Assembly (NCBI RefSeq): GCF_007874125.1
Contig: NZ_CP040128.1
Span: 4,278,001-4,342,000, forward strand
DNA length: 64,000 nt
Reading direction: 5' to 3'
Source: Noviherbaspirillum sp. UKPF54
GTDB lineage: Bacteria; Pseudomonadota; Gammaproteobacteria; Burkholderiales; Burkholderiaceae_D
The translations under genes were made by a program, and so were the position numbers. The notes under the pieces were generated by a model that was not told the DNA's origin, ran no database searches, and saw only the letters and a list, made by a program, of their open reading frames with translations. Below, piece by piece: positions 1 through 12,042 of this stretch (position 1 is the stretch's first letter; the number at the start of each line of letters is the position of its first letter).

Positions 1-642
1 GGCATGACCGAAACCAGCCCGGTGAGCTGCCAGAGCACGACCGACACGCCGCTGGAAAAGCGCGTGTCGACAGTGGGCAAGACGCAGCCGCACCTGGAAG
101 TCAAAATCGTCGATCCGGACTCGGGCAAGACGGTGCCGGTCGGCACTTCCGGCGAGCTGTGCACGCGCGGTTATTCGGTCATGCACGGCTACTGGAGCGA
201 TCCGGAAAAGACGGCCGAGGCGATCGATGCCGAAGGCTGGATGCATACCGGCGACCTGGCGGTGATGGATGACGAAGGCTATGTGAACATCGCAGGCCGC
301 ATCAAGGACATGGTGATCCGGGGCGGCGAGAACATTTATCCGCGCGAGATCGAGGAATTCCTGTACCGCCATCCGGCAGTGCGCGACGTGCAGGTGGTCG
401 GCGTGCCGGACAAGAAATATGGCGAGGAATTGTGCGCATGGATCATCCTGCGCCCGGATGCGCAGCTCGATGCCGAGGCGTTGCGCGACTACTGCAAGGG
501 GCAGATCGCGCATTACAAGATTCCGCGCTACATCCGCTTCGTCGACGCCTTCCCGATGACCATCACCGGCAAGGTGCAGAAATTCCGGATCCGCGACCTG
601 ATGAAACAAGAGCTGCATCTCTCCGAAGAGAAGACGGCTTGA
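1..642 (+). CDS. AMP-forming acyl-CoA synthetase, C-terminal part (5' end outside window)
   Basis: The last 213 residues of an adenylate-forming enzyme that converts a carboxylic acid to its CoA thioester through an acyl-AMP intermediate. The reading frame is open from base 1 and begins in the GMTETSP motif, so roughly the first 60% of the protein lies upstream. Visible family motifs are the TGD of the core domain ([13 protein letters not shown]), the hinge [16 protein letters not shown], and the C-terminal lysine motif TGKVQKF that positions the adenylate. It ends 28 bases before liuB and probably belongs to the same leucine/branched acyl-CoA operon. Substrate is unknown; a short or branched-chain acid is an inference from context. 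Confidence 0.9.
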   Translation, partial: GMTETSPVSCQSTTDTPLEKRVSTVGKTQPHLEVKIVDPDSGKTVPVGTSGELCTRGYSVMHGYWSDPEKTAEAIDAEGWMHTGDLAVMDDEGYVNIAGRIKDMVIRGGENIYPREIEEFLYRHPAVRDVQVVGVPDKKYGEELCAWIILRPDAQLDAEALRDYCKGQIAHYKIPRYIRFVDAFPMTITGKVQKFRIRDLMKQELHLSEEKTA

Positions 643-670
643 ACAGAGATAGAAAACAAGGGAAGGTGAA

Positions 671-2278
671 ATGCCGCAAATTGAAAGCAAACTGAATCCG
701 CGCAGCGAGGAATTCAAGGGAAACGCCGAAGCGATGCAACGCGTGGTCGACGACCTCAAGGAAAAAGTCGAGAAAATCATGCTGGGCGGCGGCGAGGACG
801 CGCGCAAGAAGCACACCGCGCGCGGCAAGCTGCTGCCGCGCGACCGCGTCCAGATGCTGCTCGATCCGGGCACGCCGTTCCTGGAATTCTCGCAGATGGC
901 GGCGTACGACATGTACCACAACGCCGCGCCGGGCGCCGGCATCATCACCGGCATCGGGCGGGTGGCGGGCCAGGAATGCGTGATCGTGTGTAACGACGCC
1001 ACCGTCAAGGGCGGGACTTATTATCCGATCACTGTGAAAAAGCACCTGCGCGCGCAGGAAATCGCCGACCAGAACAACCTGCCGTGCATTTACCTGGTCG
1101 ACTCCGGCGGCGCCAACCTGCCGAACCAGGATGACGTGTTCCCCGACCGCGACCACTTCGGCCGTATCTTCTACAACCAGGCCAACCTGTCCGCCAAAGG
1201 CATTCCGCAGATCGCAGTGGTGATGGGTTCGTGCACCGCCGGCGGCGCCTATGTGCCGGCCATGAGCGACGAATCGATCATCGTCAAGGAACAGGGCACG
1301 ATCTTCCTGGGCGGTCCGCCGCTCGTGAAGGCGGCCACCGGCGAGGTGGTCAGCGCCGAAGACCTGGGCGGCGGCGATGTGCACACGAGATTGTCCGGCG
1401 TGGTCGACCATCTGGCGCAAAACGACATGCACGCGCTGGCGCTGGCGCGCACTATCGTGTCCAACCTGAACCGCAAGAAGCCGCAGCAACTGGTGCTGCG
1501 CGAACCGGTCGAGCCGAAATACGACGTGCGCGAGCTGTACGGCGTGATCCCGACCGATACGCGCAAACCGTTCGATGTGCGCGAAGTGATCGCGCGCATC
1601 GTCGACGGCAGCGAATTCGACGAATTCAAGGCGCGCTACGGTACGACCCTGGTGTGCGGCTTCGCGCACATCTTCGGCATGCCGGTCGGGATCATCGCCA
1701 ACAACGGCATCCTGTTCTCGGAATCGGCGCTGAAAGGCACGCACTTCATCGAACTGTGCTGCCAGCGCAAGATCCCGCTGGTATTCCTGCAAAACATCAC
1801 CGGCTTCATGGTCGGCCGCAAGTACGAGAATGAGGGCATCGCGCGCAACGGCGCGAAGATGGTCACGGCCGTGTCGACTGCGGCGGTGCCGAAATTCACC
1901 GTCATCATCGGCGGCAGCTTCGGTGCCGGCAACTACGGCATGTGCGGCCGCGGCTTTTCGCCGCGCATGTTGTGGATGTGGCCGAACGCGCGCATCTCGG
2001 TGATGGGCGGCGAGCAGGCAGCGAGCGTGCTGGCGACTGTCAAGCGCGACGGCATCGAGGCCAAGGGGGGCAGCTGGAGCGCCGAAGAGGAGGAAGCGTT
2101 CAAGGCGCCGATCCGCGCGCAGTACGAGCACCAGGGCCATCCGTATTACGCGACCGCGCGGCTGTGGGATGACGGCGTGATCGATCCGGCCGACACGCGC
2201 ATGGTGTTGGGACTGGGGCTTTCCGCAGCGCTGAATGGGCCGATTCCGGAAACGAAGTTCGGCGTGTTCCGGATGTGA
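671..2278 (+). CDS. liuB: Methylcrotonyl-CoA carboxylase beta (carboxyltransferase) subunit
   Basis: 535 residues, the usual length for this subunit. It transfers the carboxyl group from carboxybiotin to 3-methylcrotonyl-CoA in leucine degradation. The two crotonase-fold halves are visible: the N-terminal acyl-CoA half ([28 protein letters not shown]) and the C-terminal half with [11 protein letters not shown] and [16 protein letters not shown], both typical of MCC/PCC beta subunits. A strong ribosome-binding site GGAAGGTGA precedes the ATG. It is followed after 10 bases by liuC. Its partner biotin subunit liuD is encoded 5 kb downstream, beyond an inserted bio gene block. Geranyl-CoA carboxylase is the closest alternative, but liuC and the HMG-CoA lyase gene favour MCC. 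Confidence 0.94.
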   Translation: MPQIESKLNPRSEEFKGNAEAMQRVVDDLKEKVEKIMLGGGEDARKKHTARGKLLPRDRVQMLLDPGTPFLEFSQMAAYDMYHNAAPGAGIITGIGRVAGQECVIVCNDATVKGGTYYPITVKKHLRAQEIADQNNLPCIYLVDSGGANLPNQDDVFPDRDHFGRIFYNQANLSAKGIPQIAVVMGSCTAGGAYVPAMSDESIIVKEQGTIFLGGPPLVKAATGEVVSAEDLGGGDVHTRLSGVVDHLAQNDMHALALARTIVSNLNRKKPQQLVLREPVEPKYDVRELYGVIPTDTRKPFDVREVIARIVDGSEFDEFKARYGTTLVCGFAHIFGMPVGIIANNGILFSESALKGTHFIELCCQRKIPLVFLQNITGFMVGRKYENEGIARNGAKMVTAVSTAAVPKFTVIIGGSFGAGNYGMCGRGFSPRMLWMWPNARISVMGGEQAASVLATVKRDGIEAKGGSWSAEEEEAFKAPIRAQYEHQGHPYYATARLWDDGVIDPADTRMVLGLGLSAALNGPIPETKFGVFRM

Positions 2279-2288
2279 TGGAGAGAAT

Positions 2289-3077
2289 ATGAACTGGCAG
2301 ACGATCGAGATCGGCAGGCAGGGGTACGTGGCGACGGTAACGCTGAATCGGCCCGACGTGCGCAACGCATTCAATGAAACGGCGATCGCCGAACTCATGC
2401 AGGCGTTCCGGGAACTGGGAGCGGATGGCAGCATTCGCGCCATCGTGCTGGCCGCGCGCGGCCCGGCCTTCTGCGCGGGCGCAGACCTGAACTGGATGAA
2501 GAAAATGGCCGGCTACACGCACGAAGAAAACCGGGCGGATGCGGCGCAACTGGCGGAAATGCTGCGCGCCATCTACACCTGCCCGAAGCCGACATTGGCA
2601 AAAGTGCAAGGCGATTGCTATGCGGGCGGCATGGGATTGGTCGCCGCCTGCGACATCGCTGTTGCTGTAGAGAATGCAAATTTTTGCCTGTCCGAAGTCA
2701 AACTGGGCCTCATTCCTGCGACAATCTCGCCTTACGTGATCAGGGCCATGGGCGAAAGCGCCTCCCGCCGGTATTTCCTGACCGCAGAGCGGTTTTCCGC
2801 GTCGGATGCGCACCGGATCGGATTCGTGCATGAAGCGGTGAGTTCCGACCGGCTCGATGCGGCCTGCGACGAGATCATCAAAGCGCTGGTATCGAACAGT
2901 CCGCATGCGGTGAAGGAAGCCAAGCGCCTGGTGCACGACGTGGCCGGCATGCCGCTTTCCGACGCGCTGATCGCCGACACCGCGCAGCGCATCGCGGATA
3001 TCCGCAGTTCGGACGAGGGAAAGGAAGGCGTGCGCTCCTTCCTTGAAAAGCGCAAGCCGGCCTGGTTGAACCAGTAA
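2289..3077 (+). CDS. liuC: 3-methylglutaconyl-CoA hydratase (crotonase family)
   Basis: 262 residues from the ATG at 2289, which has GGAGAGA just upstream; an in-frame start at 2235 lies inside liuB and is less likely. It hydrates 3-methylglutaconyl-CoA to HMG-CoA, the step after methylcrotonyl-CoA carboxylase. The sequence FCAGADLNWMKKM is characteristic of LiuC-type hydratases. The oxyanion-hole glycines (YAGGMGLVAACD) and the catalytic-loop glutamate in CLSEVKLGLIPA are present; the first of the two glutamates of classical enoyl-CoA hydratases is absent at GGMGLV. Position between liuB and the bio block, in the same direction, supports a leucine-catabolic role. Confidence 0.92.
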   Translation: MNWQTIEIGRQGYVATVTLNRPDVRNAFNETAIAELMQAFRELGADGSIRAIVLAARGPAFCAGADLNWMKKMAGYTHEENRADAAQLAEMLRAIYTCPKPTLAKVQGDCYAGGMGLVAACDIAVAVENANFCLSEVKLGLIPATISPYVIRAMGESASRRYFLTAERFSASDAHRIGFVHEAVSSDRLDAACDEIIKALVSNSPHAVKEAKRLVHDVAGMPLSDALIADTAQRIADIRSSDEGKEGVRSFLEKRKPAWLNQ

Positions 3078-3124
3078 AGCGCAACTCGTTCCGCCGGGAC
3101 GGGATTACCATTTCGGAGCTGTAT

Positions 3125-4465
3125 TTGAAGTCAAGCCAACAATCCACCTGGATCGCACGCAGCCTGAAGAGCGTGTGGCATCCGTGCACCCAGATGCAGC
3201 ACCATGAAACGGTGCCGCTGGTGCCGGTCAGCCATGGCCGCGGCGCATGGTTGTACGATGCCGACGGCAATCGCTACCTGGATGCGATCAGCTCGTGGTG
3301 GGTCAATCTGTTCGGCCACGCGAACCCGCGCATCAATGCCGCGTTGAAGGACCAGCTCGACAAGCTCGAGCATGCGATGCTGGCCGGCTTCACGCACGAG
3401 CCGGTGATCGCGCTGTCGGAGCAGCTCTCCGCGCGCACCGATCACGTGCTCGGCCACTGCTTTTACGCGTCGGACGGTGCATCCGCCACCGAGATCGCGC
3501 TGAAGATGAGCTTTCACTTCTGGCGCAACGGCGGAAAAAGTGAAAAACGCGAATTCGTTTGCCTGAAAGGCAGTTATCACGGCGAGACGGTCGGCGCTTT
3601 GTCGGTGACCGACGTGCAGCTGTTTCGCGATGCCTACGGCCCGCTGCTGCAGCAATCGCATGTGGTCGCCACGCCCGACGCGCGCCATGCGCAAGAAGGC
3701 GAATCGGCGGCCGACGTGGCGCGCCGCGCGGCCCGGGAACTGGAGGTCCTGTTGCAGCAGCGCGCGGATCACATCGCGGCAGTGATCGTCGAGCCGCTGG
3801 TGCAGTGTGCGGCCGGCATGGCGATGTACGATCCGGTTTACCTGCGTGAAGTGCGCAGCCTGTGCGACCGCTATCGGGTACACCTGATCGCTGATGAAAT
3901 CGCGGTCGGCTGCGGCCGCACCGGCACCTTCTTCGCCTGCGAACAGGCAGGCGTCTGGCCCGATTTCGTGTGCCTGTCGAAGGGCATCAGCGGCGGCTAC
4001 CTGCCGCTGTCGCTGGTGATGACGCGCGATACGATCTACCAGGCGTTCTACGACGCGGACGTAACGCGTGGCTTTCTGCACTCGCATTCCTACACCGGTA
4101 ACCCGCTCGCATGCCGCGCCGCGCTCGCGACGCTGGCGATCTTCGATGAAGACGACGTGCTTGCCAAAAACCGTGAACGCGCGGCGCGCATCACCGCCGC
4201 GTTGGCTCCGCTTGCCATGCATGAAAAGGTGCGCAACTTCCGCCAGCGCGGCATGATCTGGGCGTTCGATGCGGTGGTCGACGATGCCGCGCAGGCCGCG
4301 ACCTTCTCGCGCCGTTTCTTTACCGAAGGCTTGAAGCGCGAGCTGTTGTTGCGCCCGATTGGCCGCACCGTGTACCTGATGCCGCCGTACATCCTGGACG
4401 AGGAAGAAATCGATGGACTGGCCAAGCGCACCGGCGCCGTGTTCGAACAAGTGATCGGAGCATGA
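3125..4465 (+). CDS. bioA: Adenosylmethionine-8-amino-7-oxononanoate aminotransferase
   Basis: 446 residues. It transfers the amino group of S-adenosylmethionine to KAPA to give DAPA, the third-last step of biotin synthesis, using PLP. This is a class-III aminotransferase: the PLP-binding aspartate is in [13 protein letters not shown] (about D257) and the Schiff-base lysine in [12 protein letters not shown] (about K286); [10 protein letters not shown] and [10 protein letters not shown] are BioA hallmarks. The start is a TTG at 3125, six bases after CGGAG; no in-frame ATG gives a complete N-terminus. The gap from liuC is only 47 bases with no evident terminator, so co-transcription with the leucine genes is likely. 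The stop overlaps the bioF start (ATGA). Confidence 0.95.
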   Translation: MKSSQQSTWIARSLKSVWHPCTQMQHHETVPLVPVSHGRGAWLYDADGNRYLDAISSWWVNLFGHANPRINAALKDQLDKLEHAMLAGFTHEPVIALSEQLSARTDHVLGHCFYASDGASATEIALKMSFHFWRNGGKSEKREFVCLKGSYHGETVGALSVTDVQLFRDAYGPLLQQSHVVATPDARHAQEGESAADVARRAARELEVLLQQRADHIAAVIVEPLVQCAAGMAMYDPVYLREVRSLCDRYRVHLIADEIAVGCGRTGTFFACEQAGVWPDFVCLSKGISGGYLPLSLVMTRDTIYQAFYDADVTRGFLHSHSYTGNPLACRAALATLAIFDEDDVLAKNRERAARITAALAPLAMHEKVRNFRQRGMIWAFDAVVDDAAQAATFSRRFFTEGLKRELLLRPIGRTVYLMPPYILDEEEIDGLAKRTGAVFEQVIGA

Positions 4466-5646
4466 CGATGGAACTGCTCACCGCACTCGAACGCGAACTG
4501 AAACAGCTGGACGAGCGCAGCCTGCGCCGCCGCCGCCGCATCGCCGACACGCCCTGCGCGCCGCACGTCACAGTCGACGGGCGCGCCATGCTGGCGTTTT
4601 GCAGCAACGACTATCTTGGCCTGGCTGCGCACCCGCGCCTGGTCGCCGCGCTGCAGGAAGGCGCGGCGCTGTATGGCGCCGGCAGCGGCGCATCGCACTT
4701 AATCAGCGGCCACTCTCGCGCGCACGCGCAGCTGGAGGAACGGCTGGCGGAATTCATGTCGCCGCACCTGGAATCGGCGCGCGCGCTGTATTTCTGCACC
4801 GGATTCATGGCGAACCTGGCAATTCTGTCGACGCTGGCCGGACGCGACGCCGACCTGTTTTCCGAAGCGCTCAACCACGCATCGCTGATCGACGGCGCCA
4901 GGCTCTCCCGCGCCAACCTGCACGTCTACCCGCACGGCGACACCGAAGCGCTGGAGCGCCTGCTCCAGGCCAGCACGGCCGCCACCAAGGTGGTGGTGAC
5001 CGACAGCGTGTTCAGCATGGACGGCGATCTCGCGCCGCTGCCGCGCCTGCTGCAATTGTGCGAGCAGTACGGCGCCTGGCTGGTGATCGACGACGCGCAC
5101 GGTTTCGGTGTGCTGGGCGAACACGGACGCGGCGCGCTGGAGCATTTCGCGATGCGCTCGCCCCATCTGGTCTACATGGGTACGCTGGGCAAGGCCGCCG
5201 GTGTCGGCGGCGCTTTCGTCGCCGCGCATGACACCGTGATTGAATGGCTGGTGCAGCGTGCGCGCCCCTACATCTACACCACGGCGGCGGCGCCCGCGCT
5301 GGCGCACGCGTTGCTGGCCGCGCTCGACATCATCGACGGCGAAGAAGGCGCGCAGCGGCGCGCCCATCTGCAGGCATTGATCGCACAGCTAAAAGACTCG
5401 CTGCAATTCAGCCGCTGGCAGCTTTTCCCGTCGCAAACGGCGATCCAGCCGGTCATCATCGGCGCCAATGACGAGGCATTGCGGGCAGCGGCCAGGCTGC
5501 ATGAGCAGGGCCTGTGGGTGCCGGCGATCCGCCCGCCGACCGTGCCGGCCAATACGGCGCGGTTGCGCATCACGCTGTCGGCCGCGCACAGCGCGCAGGA
5601 CGTGAAGCTGCTGGCCGACGCGTTCAATGCACTGGAACAGGAGTGA
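4462..5646 (+). CDS. bioF: 8-amino-7-oxononanoate (KAPA) synthase
   Basis: 394 residues, normal for BioF. It condenses pimeloyl-thioester with L-alanine, with loss of CO2, using PLP (alpha-oxoamine synthase family). Visible signatures: [24 protein letters not shown], the cofactor aspartate in [12 protein letters not shown] (about D210) and the PLP lysine in [13 protein letters not shown] (about K244). The start ATGACGATG overlaps the bioA stop, so translation is probably coupled. The first ATG is used here; the second, two codons later, is equally possible. bioD follows after four bases. Confidence 0.96.
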   Translation: MTMELLTALERELKQLDERSLRRRRRIADTPCAPHVTVDGRAMLAFCSNDYLGLAAHPRLVAALQEGAALYGAGSGASHLISGHSRAHAQLEERLAEFMSPHLESARALYFCTGFMANLAILSTLAGRDADLFSEALNHASLIDGARLSRANLHVYPHGDTEALERLLQASTAATKVVVTDSVFSMDGDLAPLPRLLQLCEQYGAWLVIDDAHGFGVLGEHGRGALEHFAMRSPHLVYMGTLGKAAGVGGAFVAAHDTVIEWLVQRARPYIYTTAAAPALAHALLAALDIIDGEEGAQRRAHLQALIAQLKDSLQFSRWQLFPSQTAIQPVIIGANDEALRAAARLHEQGLWVPAIRPPTVPANTARLRITLSAAHSAQDVKLLADAFNALEQE

Positions 5647-5650
5647 AGCC

Positions 5651-6373
5651 ATGAGCGCGAACATTGCCTACTTTGTCACCGGCACCGACACCGAAATCGG
5701 CAAGACGCTGATTTCCAGCGCATTGCTGTACGCGCTGACGCAGCAGGGATTGCGAGCGGCCGGCATGAAGCCGGTCGCCGCCGGCGCGGAATTGCGCGAT
5801 GGCGTCTGGCGCAACGAAGACGCGGATCGCCTGGCTTCCGCCGCCAATGTCACTCTGCCGCCGCAGCTGACCACGCCCTACCTGCTGCGCGAGGCGACCG
5901 CGCCCCACATCGCAGCGCAGCAGGAAGGCGTGACGATCGATGCATCGCATATCCGCGCCTGCTACGACCAGGTGGCGGACGCGGCCGATGCGGTCGTGGT
6001 GGAAGGCGTGGGCGGCTTTCGCGTACCGCTGTCGGATACCTTCGACACCGCCGATCTGGCCCGGCTGCTCGGGCTTCCTGTGATCATGGTGGTCGGTCTG
6101 CGCCTCGGCTGCCTGAACCACGCCTTGCTGACCGCGGAGGCGATCGCCGCGCGTGGCTTAACGCTGGCCGGCTGGGTTGCCAACGTGGTCGATCTCGGCA
6201 TGCTTTACGGCATGGACAACATCAATGCATTGACCTCGCGCCTGTCCGCGCCGATGCTGGGCTGCGTGCCGCGCCTGCCGGCGGCGCTGCCGAATGCCGC
6301 GGCGGCGCACCTCGATTTCTCAAGTTTGCCGGGCTGGCCTAAGAGCCGGCCGGCGCGTCCCCTTTCACCCTGA
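5651..6373 (+). CDS. bioD: Dethiobiotin synthetase
   Basis: 240 residues from the ATG at 5651, four bases after the bioF stop. It is an ATP-dependent carboxylase closing the ureido ring of DAPA to dethiobiotin. The P-loop GTDTEIGKT (residues 11-19) and the second lysine motif GMKPVAAGA are intact, as is [12 protein letters not shown], which forms part of the DAPA/nucleotide site. The last 30 or so residues are proline/arginine-rich and run up to the bioB leader; this tail may be poorly conserved. Part of the contiguous bioAFDB block. Confidence 0.95.
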   Translation: MSANIAYFVTGTDTEIGKTLISSALLYALTQQGLRAAGMKPVAAGAELRDGVWRNEDADRLASAANVTLPPQLTTPYLLREATAPHIAAQQEGVTIDASHIRACYDQVADAADAVVVEGVGGFRVPLSDTFDTADLARLLGLPVIMVVGLRLGCLNHALLTAEAIAARGLTLAGWVANVVDLGMLYGMDNINALTSRLSAPMLGCVPRLPAALPNAAAAHLDFSSLPGWPKSRPARPLSP

Positions 6374-6400
6374 TTGACCTTGACTCTAAGGAAGCTGTTT

Positions 6401-7432
6401 ATGTCGTCGCAACCGATTACGTTCCATTCCCTTCCCACTCCCGCTGAACTCCGGGCCGCCGCCGCGCAGCTCTGGCCGGTCGACAAGGTGCTGGAACTGT
6501 TCGAACTGCCGTTCAACGATCTGCTGTTCCGCGCGCAGCAGGTGCACCGCGAGAATTTCGACCCGCAGGAAGTCGAGCTGGCCACGCTGCTGTCGATCAA
6601 GACCGGCGGCTGCCCGGAAGACTGCGGCTACTGTCCGCAGGCCGCGCGCTACGACACCGGCGTGCAGGCGCAAAAACTGATGGAACTGGAAAACGTGCTG
6701 GAGGCGGCGCGCGCGGCCAAGGCGCACGGCGCGACGCGCTTCTGCATGGGTGCCGCGTGGCGCGGACCGAAGGACCGCGACCTCGACCATGTGGAAGCGA
6801 TGGTGCGCGGCGTGAAGGATCTCGGCCTCGAAGCCTGCGTCACGCTCGGCATGCTGGAAGACGGCCAGGCCGAGCGCCTGAAGGCCGCCGGCCTCGACTA
6901 CTACAACCACAACCTCGACACCGCGCCCGAGTTCTACAACGACATCATCACCACCCGCAATTACGACAGCCGTCTCGACACGCTGGAGAAGGTGCGCAAC
7001 GCCGGCATCAAGGTTTGCTGCGGCGGCATCGTCGGCATGGGCGAGTCGCGCCGCCAGCGCGCCGGCCTGATCGCGCAGGTGGCGAACCTCGACCCCTATC
7101 CGGAATCGGTGCCGATCAACCACCTGGTGCAGGTGGCCGGCACGCCGCTGCACGGCCTCGACCCGCTCGACCCGCTCGAATTCGTGCGCACCATCGCCGT
7201 GGCGCGCATCACCATGCCGAAGGCGCGCGTGCGCCTGTCGGCGGGACGGCGCGAGCTGGGCGAAGCCATCCAGGCGCTGTGCTTTACCGCCGGCGCAAAC
7301 TCGATTTTCTACGGCGACAAGCTGCTGACCACCGGGAACCCGGATGCGGAAGCGGACATGGCCTTGCTGGAAAAGCTAGGCATGCGTGTCAAGCACACGA
7401 AGATCGACGCCAAGCTGGCCGCGAACAATTAA
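6401..7432 (+). CDS. bioB: Biotin synthase (radical SAM)
   Basis: 343 residues from the ATG at 6401, which has AAGGAAG seven bases upstream; an in-frame TTG at 6374 abuts the bioD stop and is less convincing. It inserts sulfur into dethiobiotin using two iron-sulfur clusters and SAM. The radical-SAM motif CPEDCGYC gives cluster cysteines at about 71, 75 and 78. Typical BioB segments are [38 protein letters not shown] and SAGRRE. It closes the bio block. A GC-rich hairpin at 7479-7496 separates it from liuD. Confidence 0.97.
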   Translation: MSSQPITFHSLPTPAELRAAAAQLWPVDKVLELFELPFNDLLFRAQQVHRENFDPQEVELATLLSIKTGGCPEDCGYCPQAARYDTGVQAQKLMELENVLEAARAAKAHGATRFCMGAAWRGPKDRDLDHVEAMVRGVKDLGLEACVTLGMLEDGQAERLKAAGLDYYNHNLDTAPEFYNDIITTRNYDSRLDTLEKVRNAGIKVCCGGIVGMGESRRQRAGLIAQVANLDPYPESVPINHLVQVAGTPLHGLDPLDPLEFVRTIAVARITMPKARVRLSAGRRELGEAIQALCFTAGANSIFYGDKLLTTGNPDAEADMALLEKLGMRVKHTKIDAKLAANN

Positions 7433-7478
7433 AGCAAACGCATTTTTCCTTGCGCGCCCGCGCGGGGAAGACCAGACT

Positions 7479-7496
7479 CCGGCGCACCGGCGCCGG
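7479..7496 (+). other. GC-rich hairpin in the bioB-liuD gap
   Basis: CCGGCGC, loop ACCG, GCGCCGG: a perfect 7-bp stem in the 96-base gap, 20 bases before the liuD ribosome-binding site AAAGGAGA. No T-run follows, so it is not a typical intrinsic terminator. It could be an mRNA stability or processing element, or have no function. Confidence 0.45.
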
Positions 7497-7528
7497 ACAG
7501 AACAAAACTGCCACCCAAAGGAGATAGT

Positions 7529-9544
<2,016 letters not shown>

Positions 9545-9564
9545 GCCTGACGGGATTGCACGCG

Positions 9565-10497
9565 ATGCGTATCCTGTTCCATTCTCCGGCCGACGATTCG
9601 GCTGCGTGGACGTCGGCGCTGGCGTCCGCGTTGCCCGAGGCAAGCGTGCGTGTGTGGCGGGAGGGCGACAACGATCCGGCGGATTACGCGATTGTATGGA
9701 AACCGCCCGCCGCGATGCTGCAAGCGCGCCATGATTTGAAAGGAATCTTCAATCTGGGCGCGGGAGTCGACGCGATCCTGCAACTGGGCGATGTCTTGCC
9801 GGCCGGCGTGCCGATCGTGCGTCTGGACGACGCCGGCATGGCGATCCAGATGGCCGAATACGTCACTCATGCGGTGCTGCGCCACTACCGCCGCTTCGAT
9901 GAACTGGATGCGCAGGCGCGGGCCGGCCGCTGGAACCGGGAATTGCAGCCGTTTCGGAAAAGTGATTTCCCGGTCGGCATCTTGGGGCTCGGCGTGCTCG
10001 GCACAAGCATCGCGCAGGCGCTCGCCCCGTTCGGTTTTCCGCTGCTCGGCTGGAGCCGCGGCAGGAAAGAACTTCCGGGTGTCAGCTGCCACGCTGGCGA
10101 GTCCGAACTGGACGCTTTCCTGCGCGGCTCGCGCGTGCTCGTGTGCGTATTGCCGCTGACATCGGAAACCGCAGGCATCCTGAACCGCGCGAACATGGAG
10201 AAACTGCGCGGCGGCGCTTACGTCATCAACATCGCGCGCGGCGCGCATCTTGTCGAAGAGGACTTGCTCGCGTTGCTGCACGAAGGGCATGTCGCCGGCG
10301 CGACGCTCGACGTCTTCCAGGCTGAACCGCTTCCGGCGGGCCATCCGTTCTGGCAAGAGCCTCGCATCACGATCACGCCGCATGTCGCGGCATTGACCCT
10401 GCTCGAGGAAAGTGTGATTCAGATCGCCGCGAAAATCCGGGCGATGCAACGCGGCGAAACGGTCGCCGGTATCGTGGACCGCATGAAAGGATATTGA
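9565..10497 (+). CDS. D-2-hydroxyacid dehydrogenase, glyoxylate/hydroxypyruvate reductase (GhrA-like)
   Basis: 310 residues from the ATG at 9565 (an in-frame TTG at 9556 is an alternative). It resembles GhrA-type NAD(P)H-dependent reductases of glyoxylate and hydroxypyruvate. The nucleotide-binding motif GILGLGVLGTSIAQ is in the middle; the substrate arginine is in NIARGAHLVEE, the acid residue in LDVFQAEPLP and the catalytic histidine in ITPHVAALT. It lies between liuD and the HMG-CoA lyase gene, with one base between its stop and the next ATG. It has no known step in leucine degradation, so it may be a passenger or act on a side product. Confidence 0.88.
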   Translation: MRILFHSPADDSAAWTSALASALPEASVRVWREGDNDPADYAIVWKPPAAMLQARHDLKGIFNLGAGVDAILQLGDVLPAGVPIVRLDDAGMAIQMAEYVTHAVLRHYRRFDELDAQARAGRWNRELQPFRKSDFPVGILGLGVLGTSIAQALAPFGFPLLGWSRGRKELPGVSCHAGESELDAFLRGSRVLVCVLPLTSETAGILNRANMEKLRGGAYVINIARGAHLVEEDLLALLHEGHVAGATLDVFQAEPLPAGHPFWQEPRITITPHVAALTLLEESVIQIAAKIRAMQRGETVAGIVDRMKGY

Positions 10498-10498
10498 T

Positions 10499-11407
10499 AT
10501 GACCCTGCCTTCCCAAGTCAAAATCGTCGAAGTCGGGCCGCGCGACGGCCTGCAGAATGAAAAGGAAACCATCCCCGCTGAGATCAAGATCGAACTGGTC
10601 GATCGGCTGACCGCGGCAGGTTTTTCCAATATCGAGGCAGCGTCCTTCGTGTCGCCGAAATGGGTGCCGCAGATGGCAACTTCCTCGGAGGTGATGGCGC
10701 GCATCGCACGCAAGCCAGGCGTGGTGTATTCGGTGCTCACGCCGAACATGAAGGGCTTCGAGGCGGCGCTGGAAGCGAAGGCCGACGAAGTGGTGATCTT
10801 TGGCGCCGCGTCGGAGGCATTTTCGCAAAAGAACATCAACTGCTCGATCGCTGAATCGATCGAACGCTTCCGCGACGTCGCGCAAGCCGCCAAGCAAAAC
10901 AATGTGCGCCTGCGCGGCAGCATCAGCTGCGCGTTCGGCTGCCCCTACCAGGGCGAAGTAAGCGCCGACAGCGTGGCCGACGTGGTGCGGCGCCTGCGCG
11001 AACTCGGCTGCGACGAGATCGACATCGCCGACACCATCGGCGTGGGCACGCCGAAAAAGGTGCAGGCGGTGATGGAGCGCGCGGCCAGGGAATTCCCGAT
11101 CGCGCGCCTGTCCGGGCATTTCCACGACACTTACGGCCAGGCGCTGGCCAACATCTATGCCAGCATGGAAGTCGGCATCGCGATCTTCCACTCGTCGGTG
11201 GCCGGTCTGGGCGGCTGTCCGTACGCCAAAGGCGCGACCGGAAACGTGTCGACCGAAGACGTGCTGTACATGATGAACGGCCTCGGCATCTCCACCGGCA
11301 TCGACCTGGACGCCGTGGTCGATGCCGGCCAGTTCATCTCGCGCCACCTCGGCCGCAAGGCGGCCAGCCGCGCCGGCAATGCGATCGCCGCCAAGCGCAA
11401 CGGCTGA
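10499..11407 (+). CDS. mvaB: Hydroxymethylglutaryl-CoA lyase
   Basis: 302 residues, as in bacterial LiuE/MvaB. It cleaves HMG-CoA to acetyl-CoA and acetoacetate, the last leucine-specific step. A DRE-TIM barrel start is visible (VEVGPRDGLQNEK, with the substrate arginine and metal aspartate), followed by SFVSPKWVPQMA and the signature loop GLGGCPYAKGATGNVSTED with the catalytic cysteine; HFHDTYGQ supplies metal-binding histidines. It is the last gene of the liu/bio run, followed by a 27-base gap. Confidence 0.95.
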   Translation: MTLPSQVKIVEVGPRDGLQNEKETIPAEIKIELVDRLTAAGFSNIEAASFVSPKWVPQMATSSEVMARIARKPGVVYSVLTPNMKGFEAALEAKADEVVIFGAASEAFSQKNINCSIAESIERFRDVAQAAKQNNVRLRGSISCAFGCPYQGEVSADSVADVVRRLRELGCDEIDIADTIGVGTPKKVQAVMERAAREFPIARLSGHFHDTYGQALANIYASMEVGIAIFHSSVAGLGGCPYAKGATGNVSTEDVLYMMNGLGISTGIDLDAVVDAGQFISRHLGRKAASRAGNAIAAKRNG

Positions 11408-11434
11408 CGGAAGGGGCGGGCAGGCGCCGCCCGC

Positions 11435-12037
11435 ATGGGTGGACGTGTGGTGAAAAAATCGAAGCTGCCGCCATTGCTGGCCGAAATCCGGTCCTGCCAG
11501 GCCTGCGCCGCGCATCTGCCTCACGGGCCGCGCCCGGTGGTGCAGGCGGGCGCGCATGCGAGGCTGCTGATTGTCGGGCAGGCGCCCGGCCGGCTGGTGC
11601 ATGAAACCGGCATACCCTGGAACGATCCGTCCGGCGACCGCCTGCGCGCCTGGCTGGGCCTGGCGCCCGACGTGTTCTATGACGAGCAGCGCGTGGCGAT
11701 CGTGCCGACCGCGTTTTGCTATCCGGGCAAGGGCAAGAGCGGCGACTTGCCGCCGCGCGCCGAATGCGCGCCCTTGTGGCATGCGCCGCTCATGGCGGAG
11801 CTGCGCGACGTGCGGCTTACCCTGCTGATCGGACGCTATGCGCAGGAATTCTATTTAAGAGAGAATTGCAAGGCGACGCTGACCGAAACGGTGGCCGCCT
11901 ATGAACAATATCTGCCGCGGTATTTCCCGCTGCCGCACCCGAGCCCGCGCAACCGCCTGTGGTTCAAGGCGAACGGCTGGTTCGAACGCGACGTGGTGCC
12001 GGTACTGAAGCGCCTGGTCGCCGCGGCACTAACCTGA
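11435..12037 (+). CDS. Uracil-DNA glycosylase family protein
   Basis: 200 residues. The fold motifs of the UDG superfamily are visible: GQAPGRLVHETGIPWNDPSGDRL near the start and the late motif HPSPRN. It has only four cysteines (two in SCQACAA, one in FCYPG, one in ENCKA) and not the usual Fe-S spacing of family 4/5 enzymes, so it is more like the small uncharacterised UDG-like proteins of proteobacteria. Uracil excision is inferred, not shown. It begins a run of compact genes that continues to 15191 with gaps of only a few bases. Confidence 0.8.
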   Translation: MGGRVVKKSKLPPLLAEIRSCQACAAHLPHGPRPVVQAGAHARLLIVGQAPGRLVHETGIPWNDPSGDRLRAWLGLAPDVFYDEQRVAIVPTAFCYPGKGKSGDLPPRAECAPLWHAPLMAELRDVRLTLLIGRYAQEFYLRENCKATLTETVAAYEQYLPRYFPLPHPSPRNRLWFKANGWFERDVVPVLKRLVAAALT

Positions 12038-12042
12038 ATCGA

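Noticed and set aside
563..2443. Long open frame on the minus strand opposite liuB
   Set aside because: Composition is arginine/histidine/alanine-rich without any motif, a shadow of GC-rich coding on the plus strand.
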